Counted from the first letter of the stretch, positions 1-11,871 are shown. The stretch is DNA of 33,688 nucleotides from Chromera velia (GCA_018398765.1 JAHBMJ010000790.1:1-33688); one strand, 5' to 3'. The notes: generated by a model from the letters alone, not told the origin. Made by a program: numbers and translations.

Positions 1-330
1 AATTATTGTATATATAAAAAAAAATAAAGGTTAAATGACTAGCTTCAACTAGAGTTTGAATCATATCTAGGATCCCAATTTTACTTTTAGCTTGGTAGAT
101 ACTTAAAAGGATTGACCAAAACTAGTTTCGACTAGAGCTTCGAAATATATATCGTCCTAGATATCGTCAAAGAGCCAGTTAAAGAACTTCTCCTCTGTCT
201 GCTCTTCTGTCTGTATCTATACATCCATCCTTCTTGTCACTCTTTACATAGGACAAAAGAGAGCCCCCTTTTCCCTTCGCCTGCCTGCTCACTTTCGTCC
301 CTATAATCCCTTTGATGAAGTACAATGGTT
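1..330. other. AT-rich non-coding edge of window
   Basis: AT-rich sequence with CTAG motifs and then a pyrimidine-rich stretch (about 185-310). I see no supported gene. It could be the intron or flank upstream of the decayed coding-like segment that follows. Confidence 0.4.
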
Positions 331-711
331 AGAAGATGTTTTCTAGGTCGACAGCTTTGCATCTGAAGAACTGTATGAAGATACTGAAGACGAGGGGGAG
401 AAGGAGGATGAGCAAAGTGATGATGCAGATGCAGTGGCCAGCCATGAAAATGTGTTCAACCAAGAGCACGAGTCGATACCACGTGGGGATGATACTGAAG
501 TGGCTACAAAATTTATAAAAAAGAAAGGGTGGATGCACGTCAATATGAATGGAAAACAAGAAGACATGGTTAGTTTTTTTAACACACACAGCAAAGAGAA
601 GAGAGAAAAGTCTGGTGACAGTGCAGTTGAATAAGGGAAAAAAGATCGGTTGGTCTGTGTTCAACAAAGTTGATGATGGAATAGTGAAGACACTAGTAGA
701 GACACTAGTAG
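287..711 (+). pseudogene. Decayed or partial coding-like segment, acidic protein, unknown family
   Basis: One frame reads as coding-like from about 300 (RPYNPFDEVQWLEDVF), meets an in-frame TAG at 345-347, then continues with a very acidic segment (VDSFASEELYEDTEDEG onward) and a basic segment (FIKKKGWMHVNMNGKQEDM). The TAG is also a possible acceptor (TTTTCTAG before GTCGAC). A GTTAGT donor near 569 and a TGCAG acceptor near 628 would join in phase to a segment ending IVKTLVETLVEINVQ before a TAA. The acidic then basic layout resembles the start of some transposon-encoded proteins, but no domain is recognisable. It may be a transposon remnant or the 3' exons of a gene starting outside the window. 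Confidence 0.25.
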
Positions 712-1700
712 AGATAAACGTACAATAACAACTAGGACTAGAACTAGGGTTGAAACTAGGGTTGAAAGATGTTTAAAACTTTAAGTTGAGTAATAAGTTC
801 GCGAGGAAGTTAATTTAAAAGTACTTCTAAAAGGTGCTCCTCTAGGTGCTCCTAGAGGTGCTCTAGGAAATCCTTCATAGAAAAAAAGATCGAAAAAAAA
901 AAATATATGGAAAGATCTATTTTTTTTTTTTTTTACCACTGTGCGTCGCCTAGGTCTTAATCTCTTCTCTCAATTCTTTCTCTCCTTTTCACTCTTGCAT
1001 TTTAGTACTAAAAGCCATTTCGCTTTTGGTAGCCTTTTGCCCCTCTGCCAGATGGCCCCAGATCGGAACGAGAAAGCCATTCAGATAAAGGAAAAATGAT
1101 GCCGCGTATGCTTTTTCTTCAACTGTAAACCGTTTACGGCACAGGCTAGACCTGTGCGGGCCGGCCAGGGAGGTTTGATGCGTCTAGGCGCTTTCCTTGG
1201 GAGCTGCATGTCGGATATTCGGCATTGGGGTGGGAGGCAAATCCTCCAGACATAAATCCTAATCCTAATCCTAATGGTGCAAGGCGGACGTCAGATAACT
1301 GGCACGCAGGTCTAGGGCTTCGGCGGCGTCCGGCCCCGAACATAATATAATCCTGTAATATATAGGCAGTCGACCGCGGGAGCCTGAGGCTCCCAAAACT
1401 TATGACATACCTAGTGATATACGTATGATTTACCTAGTGATTTACTCTATATGTAGAGTCTATAAAAATAGAGTTAGTTTCATAAAATAAAAAGCTAGGT
1501 AAATTCTAGGATAAATTTTAAAGTCGTAAAGAAAAACCATATTGAGTAAATTGGTCATCAATTATATCTTCGAGATGGACGTAGCTCTCAGTTGATCCTA
1601 GAGTTGATCAAAAGATGGGCGAAAAGTGTATGTAATTAAGTGTTTTTTTACACATACACCGCTAGATAAACCGCTGGTTTGAGCAGCTAGTTGAGCAGAA
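680..1700. repeat. CTAG-rich, AT-rich dispersed-repeat zone
   Basis: No gene seen. Short internal repeats are visible: ACACTAGTAGAG twice near 690-710, GAAACTAGGGTT-like units near 745-765, CTAGGTGCTC-like units near 835-865 and three TCCTAA units near 1256-1273. A 20-base motif at 1334-1353 recurs with one mismatch, inverted, at 18131-18150, suggesting one dispersed repeat family. Composition differs from the GC-richer coding regions. Confidence 0.45.
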
Positions 1701-4444
1701 CTATCGTGGAAGTTCCCCCTCTTTCCCTAAGTTCCCTTTGAGTCCTCTCTTGAAGACTGCATGGTTAGTCTTCCAATAACTTAGTTTGCAATTTGACCAT
1801 ACATGCTGCATGATGCTCGCCGCACTTCCTTGTGCAGTCGGTGCGTCCGACCTCTCCCAGCATACTGGAGAGGCCCAACCAACAAATTAATTCCCTAGTT
1901 AATTCCATTTCAAGTAACCTCAACAGCGTGGCTGACAAACCGCTTCGGACTGACTCTCCCTTAGTTTGCGCGATCGCACATCGAGACTTCATTTTTTCGT
2001 TCGATCATTCAATCATCCACGTAATATTCTGTAGACCGCACGTGCATTTTCCGTCTACCATCTTTCATCGGTTGTGTCTATCTTTCTCTCTGTATTCTAT
2101 ATGCATGATCGACCTTCACCAGTCACAAAAATGCAGCAACAAGGTATTCATATTCAATTCATGCATCTGGGGTGAGCAGGTGGGTGGGTAAGTGGGTGTA
2201 CGGCGGAAGAAGAAGAAGACGAAAAAAAAGCAGCGCTGACTCTCAGGCTGCTTGCAATGGCATCCGGGGACTTTGCTTTGTCGATCGCCACTCCCATGGC
2301 GCCCGTTGTGCTTTCTTCATTGCCCTCCTTCCCCCCACGTTTTCTCGTTTTTCTTTCTCAGCAGACCTCCTTGCTTGCCCGCTTTGGCCTTCTTGAGGTA
2401 CCCCCTTCTTCCTGGACACCTAAACGGAAACAAACAGCCCAAATTTGGTGTGCCCTGCACGCACTCTGGCAAGAACAGAACAGAAGATCATGTAGGTAGG
2501 CCCAACAATCTGCCTTCCCTCCCTCCCTCCCTCCCTCCACCACAGGAGGGCCACGACTGAAGAAAAAGGGGAAGGCAGGGAGGGAGCCTGCAGATTCGAG
2601 AAGAGAAAAAACCCACCCACATGCACTCCTTATTTGCTTACACCCATTTTTGTGTTGTATTCTCATGTTCCGATTCGACATGCCCTTCCCCCCTCTCGTC
2701 TTTCACTTGTCACACAGTCCCTTTCACGAACACATGCAGAAAGAACGCCCAGGGAAAGAAGAAAACCCAAAGAGGACGAAAGAAAAAGGACGGAGAGTGA
2801 GCAGAGAAGAAAAAGAGAAAGCTTCAGCCGGCCTTCTTACGGGAAAATTGTCAAGGAGGAGGGGGTTGAGGCCTCAACCTTCGCCAGACTTCCACTTTTC
2901 TTTCAGGAAAAGAACGCTTTGAATTGTTGAGAGAGAAAAATACCACTAAAAACTGCTTCCACCCACAGGCCCTCTCGCTTCTTCTGGATGCCTGTCGATT
3001 CAGGACTGCCGGTCCATTCATGGAGAGGACGGAAGAAAGTACCAACTAGCTCTCTGTGCTTCTTTGTGACCTCCTCCAACGAAGAACAGAAGACACACAT
3101 GCCAAGGAGGGAAAGAGTGGTTTGTCCAGTTCTTCGTCCGTTCGTTCGTTAATTCTGCCTTTCTTTTTGATCATGCACATTCCCCGTTGGTGCTTCAGTC
3201 GAAGCACACGGAAGAAACACTGAGCGCGGCCACTCCTCAGGTGCCTTCCTTCCTTCCTTCCTACCATCTCTCGATCCTACTCAATGCAACAAACAAAAAA
3301 CGAGAAAATCGTTTCGACAACTAAATCACTGCCTGGAAATTATTTTTTCCCCTTCCATGTTTGCCTTTGGAGAAGAAAAAAAAGAACCGTTCATGCCTCC
3401 CTCCCTTGCACTCATGAAGTGTCGACCACGGTTTCATGGCCGTCGGGTGCTGGGGTCTTCTTATGCAATCAGCCATTGTGTGTCCTTCCACGTTCTGGAC
3501 TTGACAGACAGATCACGGCATGCAAACCGTCATGCATGACAAGAATGCAGGAGAAAGAGAGGAGCGAAGACAACGTACGAGTCCAGGGAGAAATTCAAAT
3601 GCGTTGTTTCCTTGCAATTGATGTCAAGCTACAGGCACTCTTGCGGATAGTGAGTGCTTGATTGCCAGACTGATTGTCTAATTGGTCAGTACGAAGAAGG
3701 AACAGAAGACGACAGGGAGGCTGGTCGGACTGCAGCACTTCTTCACAGCTCCGTCCCCCCAACTCCATTTCCATCGGTCAACCCGCTTATTATTATACGC
3801 ACCAATCAGACGTTCGCACATTCAAGCCAGTCGGTTCATGTCTGGCGAAAGGAAGGAAGGAGGCGGTCCATCCTTTGTCTGCTGACTTTTTGAGTGGAAA
3901 GAAGAAGAAGACGGTGAGAAAAGAAGGAAGGAACTGTGGAGGGAAAATTGATTATTGATTCATTCATTGATGCATGCATGGACGGAAAATTGGAAGGAAG
4001 GCCTCCATGTTGACCCCCTCGATCGGCACTTTTCTTTTCATTCATTCCGTCATGAACATACTCACAACGCATCAATCAATCAATCAATCATGAAAAACCA
4101 GACAGGCTATTCAGACCCACTCCTCACGCAACCACCAAACGAATAAAGGAAGAGTGGAGGAATGAAAGAGCGGACAGCATCAGCGAGAGGGCACTCGAGT
4201 CATTCACACAATGACTCACTCTTAAGAAGATGCGAATCGGGGGGCAGGTGCGGATTCCAAAATGCAGCAATCAGATTTCTGAACTTACACTGCCCTCCCT
4301 TTTCTTCTTCTTTTCTGCCCCCTATTGTTCTGTTCTCTCTGCTCGGAGAAAGAGAAGAGCGAACTCGCGAAACCCACCAGTCCACTCCTTTCCACCCCCC
4401 CCACCCCCCCTAATCCCCCTATGAACGGACCGCTCGATCCTCCC
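1700..4444. other. Microsatellite-rich spacer, no gene supported
   Basis: Only short open frames on both strands, with no splice-consistent chain and no recognisable domain. It holds CCCT, TTCC and AATC runs (for example 2516-2538, 3246-3262, 4071-4090) and purine/pyrimidine tracts. The end nearest 4444 would include the 3' untranslated region of the minus-strand decarboxylase gene. Confidence 0.5.
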
Positions 4445-7095
4445 TCAAGGCCCCCAGAATCTCATCACATCCTCCAGGGACTCTGCAGGTTTCAGAACGC
4501 CCACGTTCACCTTCAGGGCGTTGAATGCCGACCCCCCCGGTCCCCCCCCCGTCTTCAGACGAGTGAAGCCAATCACGGGGGGAGCAGGGCGGCTGCAGTG
4601 TCTTGAGAACATGCTGATCGAGTTCGCACCTGCATCCAGGACTACTGCAAAGTCCCCGCTCTGCACCTCGTACGGCAACGAGATGCGCTTCTTGAGTACG
4701 TCTCCTGCAAAACACAGCGGCCCCGCAAGGCTGTATGTGTGCACACGGCGGGATCTTCCGGGGGATGCAGGCTCGGCAGGATCCCCCTCTACCCCTACCC
4801 TTTTCTCTCCTCTGGAGGAGTAGAATGCACAGCGGATGGGGAACTTATCGGGACAGTAGGAGGGTCGGAGGAAGAGGTCTGCTCCGACGTGGAGCACCAA
4901 AGTGCCGTCAAATCGGTCAGTCTCGGGAATAGGAACCGATGCGACGGTTTCAATTCCTCCTGTCGTGTCTGTGGTGTGTGCGGGTTCTCTGTTGGTGGGG
5001 CTTCTTGAAGCAGTGGAGGCACCGTCTGTGGGGGGTTTCATCAGGGCTGCGGGTTTTCGATACTCGATCTGACTCACAACAAACGCGGTCTTCCCAACGA
5101 TTGCGTGTCCAAACTCAGTGAAGACGGTGCGGGATGCTGAGGAGAAAAGAGACGGGGCACGCTCTCTCAACGAGTTTGCATACTCCAAAAACGTGGGACC
5201 CCAAGACGTGCTCTGGGTGTCAATCGGCAACCCCCCCCCGATATCCAGAGCCTTCACGAACGGAGCTTCTCCTCTTGGGACCTCCGTGTGAGACGGAGGG
5301 AAGAGGGCGAAAAACGGTTTCAATCGGGCCACTGTGGCCTGCTCTCCTGCACTGAAATCAAGAACGACTCTATCAACCTCCTCTGCCAATTCTGCTATGG
5401 CTGCTGCCCCATCTGCAAGGTGATGGACAGACATACCCCGAGACCCCACATGACAATGAAGGGCTCTCAGCCAGGGGTAGGTGACAAAAGCCGCAAGAAC
5501 GGCTTGTCTGTTGTGGGGGGTCAGGGGGACCCCGAACTTAGAGTCAATGGTGCTCACGGAGAGGGCCTCAATGGCACCGGACCCGACAAGCGGATTTACG
5601 CGCAGACCTACCAGGCCAGGCTGAAATCCTGCGTTTTGGGTCTGACAGAGTTCGACTGCTTCGTCGATTCTCTGCAACTCCTCGAAGCTATCGGCATTGA
5701 TGTACACTTTCCGGGACACTGCAGCGTAAATGTCCTCTGCAGTCTTGCAAGGTGAGTCGAAAATGATGCGCGGGGGGGGGCACCCGATGTTCATCGCTTG
5801 CATAACCTCTCCCCATGAGGCGCACTCACAGCCAACACCAGCTGCAGTGACCTCACGAAGCACACAGCTGAGAGGCGCGGCCTTGATTGCAAAGGCATGT
5901 GCGAAATGGGGGGGGAATGCCGAGACGAGGGCGCGGAGGTTCGCACGGAGTGCATCGAAATCATACACCACTGCATGAGAGAGCCCCATGGTTGTGGTCC
6001 TCCCTCCCCCCTGCCCCCAACCCGAGGGCCCCCCTGCAAGCGTCTGTGCCTCCCTTCCCAGCAACACCCCCGTCCGCAGAAGTTTCTGAAGCACGGGCTC
6101 GATTGCCTCTTCACAGAGACGACCGACCTCGTCACCCCCCCTCTGAATTGCTTCCTGCATGACTGCGAGGACATCAGAAGTACTCGGAGGAGCAAGAGGC
6201 GGTGTGAGGGGTTTGGGCCATCCCTGACCGGCAGAAGTTTGGCTGCTGTTGGCTCTGTGGAGTCCGGCCCCGTTGTCATACTGAGCAGGCTGTGCGTAGG
6301 AAGAGGAGGAGGATCCCCCCATGTATCCCCCAGACACACCAAGGTAGTGGTCGTTGTGAGAGACGGCGGACATCCCCCCAGTCACCCTCGAAGGGCCGGG
6401 GTACAGGGGGGCGGAGGGCCAGGGGTAAGGCTCACCTCCAGCCACGCCCCCCTGGTTCCCCGACACGGACCGCGTTCGGGCCTCGAGGGCCGGGCCCAGG
6501 ACCGGGGTGCCGACAGCGGCCGGTCCCGTAAAGCCGGTCGTTCGGTGTCCCCAGCCTGTGTCGCTTGTTGCGAGGTGGGGGGAGAAGGCCGGATCCTGAA
6601 AAGAGAAAGGGACGAAGAGGGAGAAAAAAAGAGACTATGAACAGGTTTGCAGGCTTCAAAAGGCAACAGAGAAGTGCGGTGCTGTCGAGAAGGAGGCATG
6701 TAAGTGAAAAGAAAAAGAGGAGACTGACAGACTGACTGACAGGTGCATGCTGCTGCATCTGCATCGCAGGTCCTGCCGTCTGCAGAGGAGAAGCGTGGAC
6801 AGCGGCAGAGGCAGAGGCAGAAGCTGCCCCCTCAGCAGGCTGCTGTTGCTGCTGTGCCACAGCCCCGAACATGTTGAGGGGCACAGCGTGGGGGGGGGGC
6901 GGGGAGCTTGCTGTGTGCGTCTGCCCCTGCTGCGGGGGGCGAGATACCAGAGGGAAGACTGGCTGCTGGGGATCAGCCTTGAGGGCCTCTGGACGGCCTG
7001 CAGACTGCTGGTGGGTAGTCTCCTGCTTTGCCTTCTCCTCTGTCTCGTGCTGGACCGCCTTCTGCGCAGGTTTCGGAGATGCAGTCAGAGAATAC
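4445..7095 (-). CDS. Fold-type III PLP-dependent decarboxylase-like module (DapDC/ODC superfamily), probable C-terminal half of a fusion
   Basis: Two exons: 7095..6741 (Q/A/P-rich linker) and 6595..4445 (TGA stop at 4447..4445). The join is phase 0 between a GTCAGT donor and a TTTTCAG acceptor. Residue numbers are for the 1566-aa fusion model. The barrel Lys is in AFAIKAAP (K1088); then CECASWGE, IIFDSPCKTAED, a SKFG motif, HCHVGS (1230-1235), DIGGG (about 1301-1305), and GPLCFAGD with the active-site Cys at about 1478. These are the landmarks of diaminopimelate/ornithine decarboxylase enzymes, PLP-dependent with an alanine racemase-like barrel. Two landmarks differ: the usual EPGR reads EFGH and the usual GAY reads GAN. 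Substrate therefore cannot be assigned; lysine or polyamine synthesis, or a divergent subfamily such as Y4yA-like, are options. There is no in-frame ATG at the 5' end: the linker frame runs up to an acceptor (TTTCTGCAG) at 7096, with a TAG just beyond. An internal Met in NMFGAV is the only obvious alternative start for a stand-alone gene. Confidence 0.8.
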
Positions 7096-7596
7096 CTGCA
7101 GAAACGCAAACGAAGCAGCTAGGCAGCAAGGGGGGGGAGAGGGACGAAACCGAAAGGCTGAGAGCAACTCTTCTGCGCTGTACTTGTGTAACAGCAGGAA
7201 AGCAGTCTTATTCCTCTTCCCTTTCTCTGCGCACGCCCTTCTTTCAGCCTGATGATACAGCAGAAAGAAAGACAGATCCCTCTTGCCGCGAGGGAATATT
7301 CATTCACCCATTAGAATGCCAAACAAGCACAGCAGAGAACGAGACCCTCCGACTACAGGCAGGCAGAAAGGCAGGTAGCACACAGGTGTGGGCAAAAGGG
7401 AGGGGGAAGAATGCCCTCACAGTGACCTCTCTGTGTGTGTGTGTGGGGGGGGGGGGTGTCCACCATGTCCTTTCTTCAACGAACTGCAAAAGCAATCCTG
7501 CGTCCCTCCCTGTCTATCTGCTGTCTGTGCGCGAGAGAGCACGGTCAGACCCCGCACTTATTCCCTTCTGACCAACAAACCCACCCACCGACTCAC
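7096..7596 (-). other. Candidate intron joining the two PLP modules
   Basis: Read on the minus strand, this 501-base stretch begins GTGAGT, directly after TG of the last Trp codon of the fold-type I enzyme. It ends in a pyrimidine-rich tract and TTTCTGCAG. Splicing it out completes TGG and enters the Q-rich linker frame in phase. If it is instead intergenic, the downstream decarboxylase lacks an obvious start codon. It contains CA/poly-C microsatellite near 7431-7457 and no convincing exon of its own. Confidence 0.55.
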
Positions 7597-10047
7597 CAGT
7601 ATTTACAGATCATCACCAGCTTGTCGAGTATCATTTCGTCTTCTGCGAGGAGAGCCTCGACGCGGGCCCGCACACCTGCATCATCGAGCAACCCGTCAGA
7701 CCCACGCTTTCCGGGGACCGCAGTCTCATCACACCCGGAGGGGCCCAGGAAATCATCCTCAAGGGCCCCAAACGCCTTGTTCACCATGTCTGCCCCCAAC
7801 GCGAGCCGAATCACACCACAATTTGACTCCCCCAACGCCACAGGCTGTCCCACCATCACCTGCAAACCCGCCACGGTTCTCTCACGGTCACTCCACCCAC
7901 TTGTCACTCCCTCTTCGTTCTTCTCTAAAAGAACGCCTAGATCCTGACCTAGCATTTTATGTACTTTCTTCAGATCGGCAGTCCCAAGGACTTTGTGAGG
8001 GAGGCCCTCAGGACCGCAATCCCTGGGCACCACACGAACGAGAAGGGACAAAATCGTGTTCTGACTTCCCAAACGAGTGCATGCTTCGAACCCGTCCTTG
8101 GGTGGGATCAAGGCACTCATCAATGGCCACCTTTCTGCAGCCAGTGAGAGCACACCCTGCATCCACTGGGTGATCATCAAATCCATTCGGGGCGCGGGAA
8201 CCCGAGCAAATGCCTCCATCTCAGCCAGCGCGGCCTCTACTCTCACCAGCAGGCCTGCGTTGCAGTGGGGGGGTAGCTGTTTTCGGACAGCGCTCAACTC
8301 AACAGGCACCTCAAAACGACCAAAGTAATCACCCATCCCCAAGGGCATCACTGGCTCTCCATCTTTTCTTCCGACCCCACCCGAATACTGCAGTGCTTCT
8401 TTGAGGCTTGGGGGGAAAACCGCGGCTGCTGAAAAGGGGGGGCCGCAAAAGAACTTGGAGCCCGTGATCAGACAGGGGCAGCCGAGTTGGAGAAATTCAG
8501 TCAGACCCCCCTTTGGCAGACGCATTTGGCAAGCGTCCACCACACACAGAAATTGTTCTCCGTGCTTCTTTTGCAGACGCTCAACGAGATCCATAGACGG
8601 ATAACAGAGCCCCGTTTTGGATCCGAGAACTACATGCAACAACACCACTTTCGCCTTCCTCCCCTCTAATGTTTCTTTCACAGTTGTCTCAATATCGTCC
8701 TCATTCGGTTCAAACGAACCGATTTTCGCACGGGGGGCGAAGCACTCGACCCTAACCGAACAGAGGTCAGACTCTCCAACACCCCTGATGGGCTCCCCGA
8801 CTTTTTGGGTCCCTCCTGCAGGGGCGAAGGCAGAGAAGTGACGAAGCCCGCTCGCGTTGGCGGTTCCACTTCCCACCTCCCCCGCCGCTGTCACAATTGA
8901 GACTACCTGAGTCTCCGTCTGAAGGTGACGGAACTTTTGATCGGCAATGGCTAGAGCGCAGACGGTCGGCCACATTTCTGCATCTGTGCCGGAGGGGCAG
9001 AGAATGACACTGAGACCCTCCTTGGCCATGGCGTCGAGACCGATGGCATGGGTGAGGCGGGATCGAACTTCGCACATCTCTTGGTCGAATTGCTCTGCCA
9101 AAATTCGGTCACTTGGGACCTTCTGGGCAGAGGGGCTGCTGGTATTTGAGAGGAGGGAAGCCATTGTCTTGACACGGCGGCGCTCTGCTGCTGTGAAAGT
9201 TTCGATGTGGGCGTTGGATGAGGTGCACGAAGACCGGGCTCGCAGCCCTGGGAGCGGCACTGTTGAGGTGAAGTACTTGTTCAGCTTTCCGTTCTCAGGG
9301 AAAACCATGCAACGGTCGTCACTGCAGACAGAGTGAGCACAAGGTGGAAGGGGAGGTAAGTATATCCATAAATAAGTGTAGCCTAGGAGGCAAAAGGCTG
9401 AGACAGACAGGAAGAGGGAGGTGACGTGCGCAGAAAAGATGTCCGGCTATAGTCTGAAAGTGGTGAAAGGTCGCGCGGAAGTAGTTTGAGAGATATGGAA
9501 AGAATGAGAGACGCTGGGCCTGTCACGGCAATTGAGTCTCACAAAGAAGAGAGACGGGGGGGAGGGCGGTGGCTTACCCTCCCTGAGTCATGAGAGTCTC
9601 CGTCCTTTGCACAAAGGGGAGTGCAGGGAGAGCACGGGTGATCACGGCAGCCTGAACCTCCTGAGGGATCCCCGCCAGACCACAGACCTCCTCAGGGCTT
9701 ATGGCAGCCCCCCCGTCTCTCTCCCTCAGAACAGCAGTTGTCTCTCTCTGAGCGGCCTCAGAAGAGATGGCAAAACGCTGTAGTTCCTCAACTGTGAATG
9801 TTCGAAGGTATGAAAGCCTGAGGTGGATGACAAGGAACTCGACCAGCTCTTTGGAGGCATCAGAAACTTCCTTCTCGATGCACAGACGGTCAAGAGCGGA
9901 TCCCAGGGCAACTCCCTTCCTCACACATGTGAGGTCTCCCTCTAGGAGCGCTGGGTCAACGGAATCAGCGCCATGCTTCCGATACAGAGGGAAGAGCTCA
10001 GGCCTCTGTTTGAAGACCTTGACCTCAAGGCTCCCCGATGTGGGCAT
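7593..10047 (-). CDS. Fold-type I PLP-dependent enzyme (aminotransferase class V-like), probable N-terminal half of a fusion
   Basis: Two exons: 10047..9578 (ATG, protein starts MPTSGSLEV) and 9321 to either 7593 (TGA stop, 732 aa) or 7597 (splice donor). Exon 1 ends in GGTAAG, exon 2 follows CTGTCTGCAG, and the phases agree. Residues 1-156 form a helical N-terminal region of unknown function. The catalytic part has NKYFTSTVPLP and SSCTSS (about 171-192), PSGTDAE (266-272, cofactor-binding turn), VVDACQ (about 417-422, the Asp expected to contact the pyridine ring) and TGSKFFCGPPF with the Schiff-base Lys at about 446. This order is that of the cysteine-desulfurase/kynureninase-like superfamily. 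The precise reaction is not identifiable. No signal peptide is seen. The final codon TGG and stop TGA overlap a strong donor (TG, then GTGAGT at 7596), so the frame may not end here. Confidence 0.8.
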
Positions 10048-10741
10048 TCTGGGAGGGGATGTGTGTCACGGTTAGTTTGGGTTGGGAAGAGACCCGTCCT
10101 TGGAAGAATAACAACGGTTGATCGTGAGACAAGAAAGGTGGCATTCAAGACGGAGAGGTGGAGGACAACACTCTGTCCCTTCCGCAAACCTCTTCAGAAT
10201 AGAACATGTATGATGGTGAAGTGGGCTCGGTTCTGCTGAAACCTGACATCAATCAATGCTGAGCCAACGAAGTGATCGCGGCCATGATCGGGGCGTCGGA
10301 CTGCGTGCGTCAGACGATGAGATCGGATAGAGCGCGCGCATTGCGCGATCATGCAAGTGCTCTAACAAAATTTTGCGCCATATATATGCGCGATTATGCT
10401 CGTGGAAGCTTAAGTTGCAATCGCGACCCGGCGCGGATTTTTTTTTTCTTTTTCGAGGGCACGGAACCTGATCAAAGCAATTCAGGGGTCACTGACATGT
10501 GCTGGTGCAAAATCCAACAAATTGAGAGTTTTGGTCTGTACGTCCAGTGATTGCTAATAGTCATCTGGTGGGCCCTTCGCCTGCAATCTTCGTCTTGAGC
10601 TTTCCTGCTTGGATCCGCTCCAACAACAGACTGGAGACCGGCATGCAGTCTCCCTAGACAGTCTCCTCACTTAATTGGAAGTATTCATTCGCAGGTTATC
10701 CGGTCCTCCGTGTCCTTACATTTCGCTTTGCATTCGTCCCA
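10048..10741. promoter_or_regulatory. Divergent intergenic promoter region
   Basis: About 690 bases separate the ATG of the minus-strand PLP gene from the ATG of the plus-strand RAP gene, so it should carry both promoters and 5' leaders. It contains a near-palindromic GCGC/ATATAT segment (about 10373-10393) and two near-identical TGCGCGATYATGC motifs (near 10342 and 10387). No core promoter element can be assigned by eye. Confidence 0.45.
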
Positions 10742-11744
10742 ATGGCTTGTCCTCGAACGATTCTTGCCTTGCTTGTATGCTTTCTACCTTCCTGTCTCCT
10801 TTCAAACTCGGTACCGCCGGGTTTCGTTCTGCTTCCCCGTCTCCTTACCGCCCCTTGTCCCCCAATCATCGGGCCACCTTCGTGCGGCCACCAGAGTTTC
10901 CAGGAGAGACTGAAAAGGGAGTCAGTCCTCGGGGAAGACAGACAGAGAATGTCGCCTCGCCATTCGACTGTCCTCTCTGCACTCCAGCGACAACGAGACG
11001 GCTGGAGAGGTGCATCGAGACGGAACATGGGAAGCGGACGGGGGACGGAGAACAGCGGCGGTAAACCCGTCAGAGGTTCCTCCAGAAAAGTCAGGGAGAT
11101 CAGCAGAGATGCGCTTCGAAAGGCAAAGCCTGGAAGCCTGCCGATGCACATCAAGAGCAGTCGGTACTATCAACTGGCAATTCAAGAATTTGTGTTAGCG
11201 TCAAGTGACCCTAATGCGATTCTGCAGTTCGTCAAACACCGAATTCCTGACATGAATGCACGATGCGTTGTGACCACAATCTACCGTCTGTCGAAGCTGA
11301 GTCAAAGATCTCCGGAGAGGGACAGCCAGAGCCAGCTGTCTGGAAGTGATTGGGGGGATGGAATGAACCTGGACTTCTTTCATGAGAATCCGGAAAGGAA
11401 AAAGAACAGCGGGAGGGAGGAAGCTTCAACGTCATGGAGGCACTCGGAGACCTTCCAGAAGCTCCTGAAGCGCCTCTTCTTTTTTGTTGAATTCTCTCAT
11501 AGCTTCCGTCCTGATCTCGTCGCACAGACAGCTGTGGCGTCTGTGGGTCTGAACTTTCACTCAAAGGAGGTCAGTTGTTTCTGTCTTTCGTTCGTTCAGC
11601 GAGCAACTTGAGACTGCAGACGCTCAACGTCCTGTTTCAGAAAGCACTTGCAAGAAGGATGGACTTAAGACTCCGTCGCATCGGTACGGTTGTCAGTCAG
11701 GATCTTCCCTGTTTCTTTAAGTAAGCTGTCGCGTGTCACTGTAA

Positions 11745-11780
<36 letters not shown>

Positions 11781-11804
11781 TCTGTCTGTCTCTGTCTCTC
11801 TCTT

Positions 11805-11871
<67 letters not shown>

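Noticed and set aside
1256-1273. TCCTAA repeats resembling a telomere-like motif
   Set aside because: Only three units, and not the TTTAGGG or TTAGGG form expected; more likely part of a dispersed repeat.
5897-6640. Plus-strand frame of 247 residues opposite the decarboxylase
   Set aside because: Shadow of the GC-rich decarboxylase exon; Pro/Arg/Gly-rich with no domain.
7304-7495. Minus-strand frame with a poly-Pro run that could be a first exon of the decarboxylase
   Set aside because: It is driven by a poly-C/CA tract and has no donor in a phase that joins the linker exon. The GTGAGT to CTGCAG intron explains the region better.
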